From: Candidatus Latescibacterota bacterium
GTDB lineage: Bacteria > Latescibacterota > UBA2968 > UBA8231
Assembly (NCBI GenBank): GCA_022826515.1
Contig: JAJDUT010000057.1
Location: 62,001 to 126,000 of the forward strand
Length of the DNA stretch: 64,000 bases
Reading direction: 5' to 3'
This document shows positions 63,213-64,000 of this stretch, piece by piece. A program made the translations under genes and the position numbers. Numbering within the stretch: position 1 is the stretch's first letter; the number at the start of each line of letters is the position of its first letter. The notes under the pieces were generated by a model, which was not told the DNA's origin, ran no database searches, and was given only the letters and a program-made list of their open reading frames with translations.

Positions 63213-64000
63213 CTAAAGCTCTTTGAGTGTACCTTTTTCTTTAGCTTCAAGAACTTCGGCAATCAAGAAATCTAATTTTCCGCTTTCTGAATCCGCTTCA
63301 ATCTGCCGATCCCAATTTTCCCAGTCCGATTCACTCAACCACTGTCTCAATATTTCCTCACCGTAGCGCACGATATTTTTCCTCATTATCCCCTTTAAAT
63401 TACTGTCATCTTTGATTATTGGACCTGCTTGCCCATGCCATCTCTTCATATGCCCATATAAATGAGTAGGAAAGATCGTCCTCAGCCAATAAACACTTCG
63501 GTTATCTTCCTTTAGGTTCACAATACGTGCTATAGAATCGCCGATACCCTCTACCTCCTCGACCGCGATATTCGCGGCATTTTTATCAAAAACATGCTTT
63601 TCTGCTTGCCAGTGCGCATAATTGCCTTGGGTAACGATTACGTCGGGCTCGAGAATTCTTACTTCCTCACCGAGATAACCGCCACAATTCTCGTACATTC
63701 GACCGTGTTCTTGAGTTCCTCCTTTAGCATTGGAGCAGCACTTCGCTGTTCTAAGATGGACGAAGAATTTCTCTATTAACTCTGGCTTGGGAAATTTTTC
63801 ATCTGCAATGAATGGATAAAGGAGGCTCCGAACTGTCATCAGAGTTTCCGGCCAGTGATAGTTTTGTACCTTTTTATTCGTTTGTGAGCAGGTCTCGTTC
63901 TTGGCAATGGAAATATCTGGCCTCGGAGCAGACAGGGAGATAACCACGATACGGGGAATTCGGTCGCCTTTGTACTCCCCGGCTACATAGTATTCGCTGA
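63213..64000 (-). CDS. Uracil-DNA-glycosylase-like protein with antitoxin-like C-terminus (5' end outside window)
   Basis: The frame is open to the window edge (SEYYVAGEYKGDRIPRIVVI before the GTG at 63947), so the gene starts outside. The body resembles the UDG superfamily: FFVHLRTAKCCSNAK, MYENCGGYLGEEVRILEPDVIVTQGNYAHW and a VYWLRTIFPTHLYGH His-containing segment. The last ~55 residues (RYGEEILRQWLSESDWENWDR, then IEADSESGKLDFLIAEVLEAKEKGTLKEL) match the small antitoxins that precede RelE/ParE toxins. It is directly adjacent to the toxin. Internal Met codons near 63390-63470 could yield a free antitoxin. Confidence 0.7.
   Translation of the reverse strand, partial: SEYYVAGEYKGDRIPRIVVISLSAPRPDISIAKNETCSQTNKKVQNYHWPETLMTVRSLLYPFIADEKFPKPELIEKFFVHLRTAKCCSNAKGGTQEHGRMYENCGGYLGEEVRILEPDVIVTQGNYAHWQAEKHVFDKNAANIAVEEVEGIGDSIARIVNLKEDNRSVYWLRTIFPTHLYGHMKRWHGQAGPIIKDDSNLKGIMRKNIVRYGEEILRQWLSESDWENWDRQIEADSESGKLDFLIAEVLEAKEKGTLKEL

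Overview
The window is GC-rich, densely coded bacterial DNA with short intergenic gaps. Several traits suggest an uncultured FCB-group or candidate-phylum lineage, with Latescibacterota-like as my best guess and Poribacteria-like as an alternative. These traits are a complete Pup/UBact-type proteasome operon, secreted proteins ending in YPNPFN or TPNGDG-type C-terminal sorting domains, and many Gfo/Idh oxidoreductases, phytanoyl-CoA/TauD dioxygenases, an M81 peptidase and a sulfatase. The taxonomic call is inference only; no rRNA or tRNA gene was recognised.

Layout. 0-1.8 kb: the end of an S9 peptidase, then gatB. 1.85-11.7 kb: a defence island. A type I restriction-modification system (HTH-HsdM, half-size HsdS, HsdR, plus an aspartic protease and a YgjP-like metalloprotease) is interrupted between hsdS and hsdR by a tightly overlapping three-gene module: a tandem-TIR protein, a SLOG-domain protein and a ThsB-like TIR protein. 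This AT-richer module is the best candidate here for an undescribed (Thoeris-related) immune system. The HsdM gene has a palindromic operator over its start codon, and an array of eight 11-bp repeats lies upstream of hsdR. 11.6-14.9 kb: a giant secreted M6 protease. 15-17.9 kb: a partly decayed restriction locus (C5 methyltransferase, HNH nuclease, two methyltransferase fragments) and a PIN toxin-antitoxin pair.

17.9-25.1 kb: lepB-arc-dop-pup-prcB-prcA-pafA, all on the minus strand and nearly gapless. Pup ends in Arg-Thr-Gly-Gln, so Dop must deamidate it before PafA can ligate it. 25.1-34.2 kb: catabolic and housekeeping genes (Gfo/Idh, Ldh-type dehydrogenase, phosphodiester glycosidase, cysS, M81 peptidase, hydroxypyruvate isomerase-like, TauD). 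34.2-46.4 kb: a lipoprotein combining dockerin, leucine-rich repeats and an apparently dead hydrolase; a DUF1703 ATPase/nuclease; an AcuI-like reductase; secreted proteins; a sulfatase-fold enzyme with Thr in place of Cys/Ser; and small genes.

46.4-55.9 kb: a class III aminotransferase, an orphan antitoxin and two MITE-like inverted-repeat elements, then hisC, a 2OG oxygenase divergent from a membrane hydrolase, another Gfo/Idh, an alpha/beta hydrolase and a discoidin-like secreted protein. 55.9-58.5 kb: vapBC and an AAA ATPase whose partner gene carries an internal deletion. 58.5-64 kb: a cytochrome oxidase III-like gene coupled to phyH, a class IV aminotransferase, an ECF sigma factor split by an apparent frameshift, and a RelE/ParE-like toxin directly after a uracil-DNA-glycosylase-like protein whose C-terminus looks like its antitoxin.

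All functional calls rest on motif recognition by eye; no database search was run.
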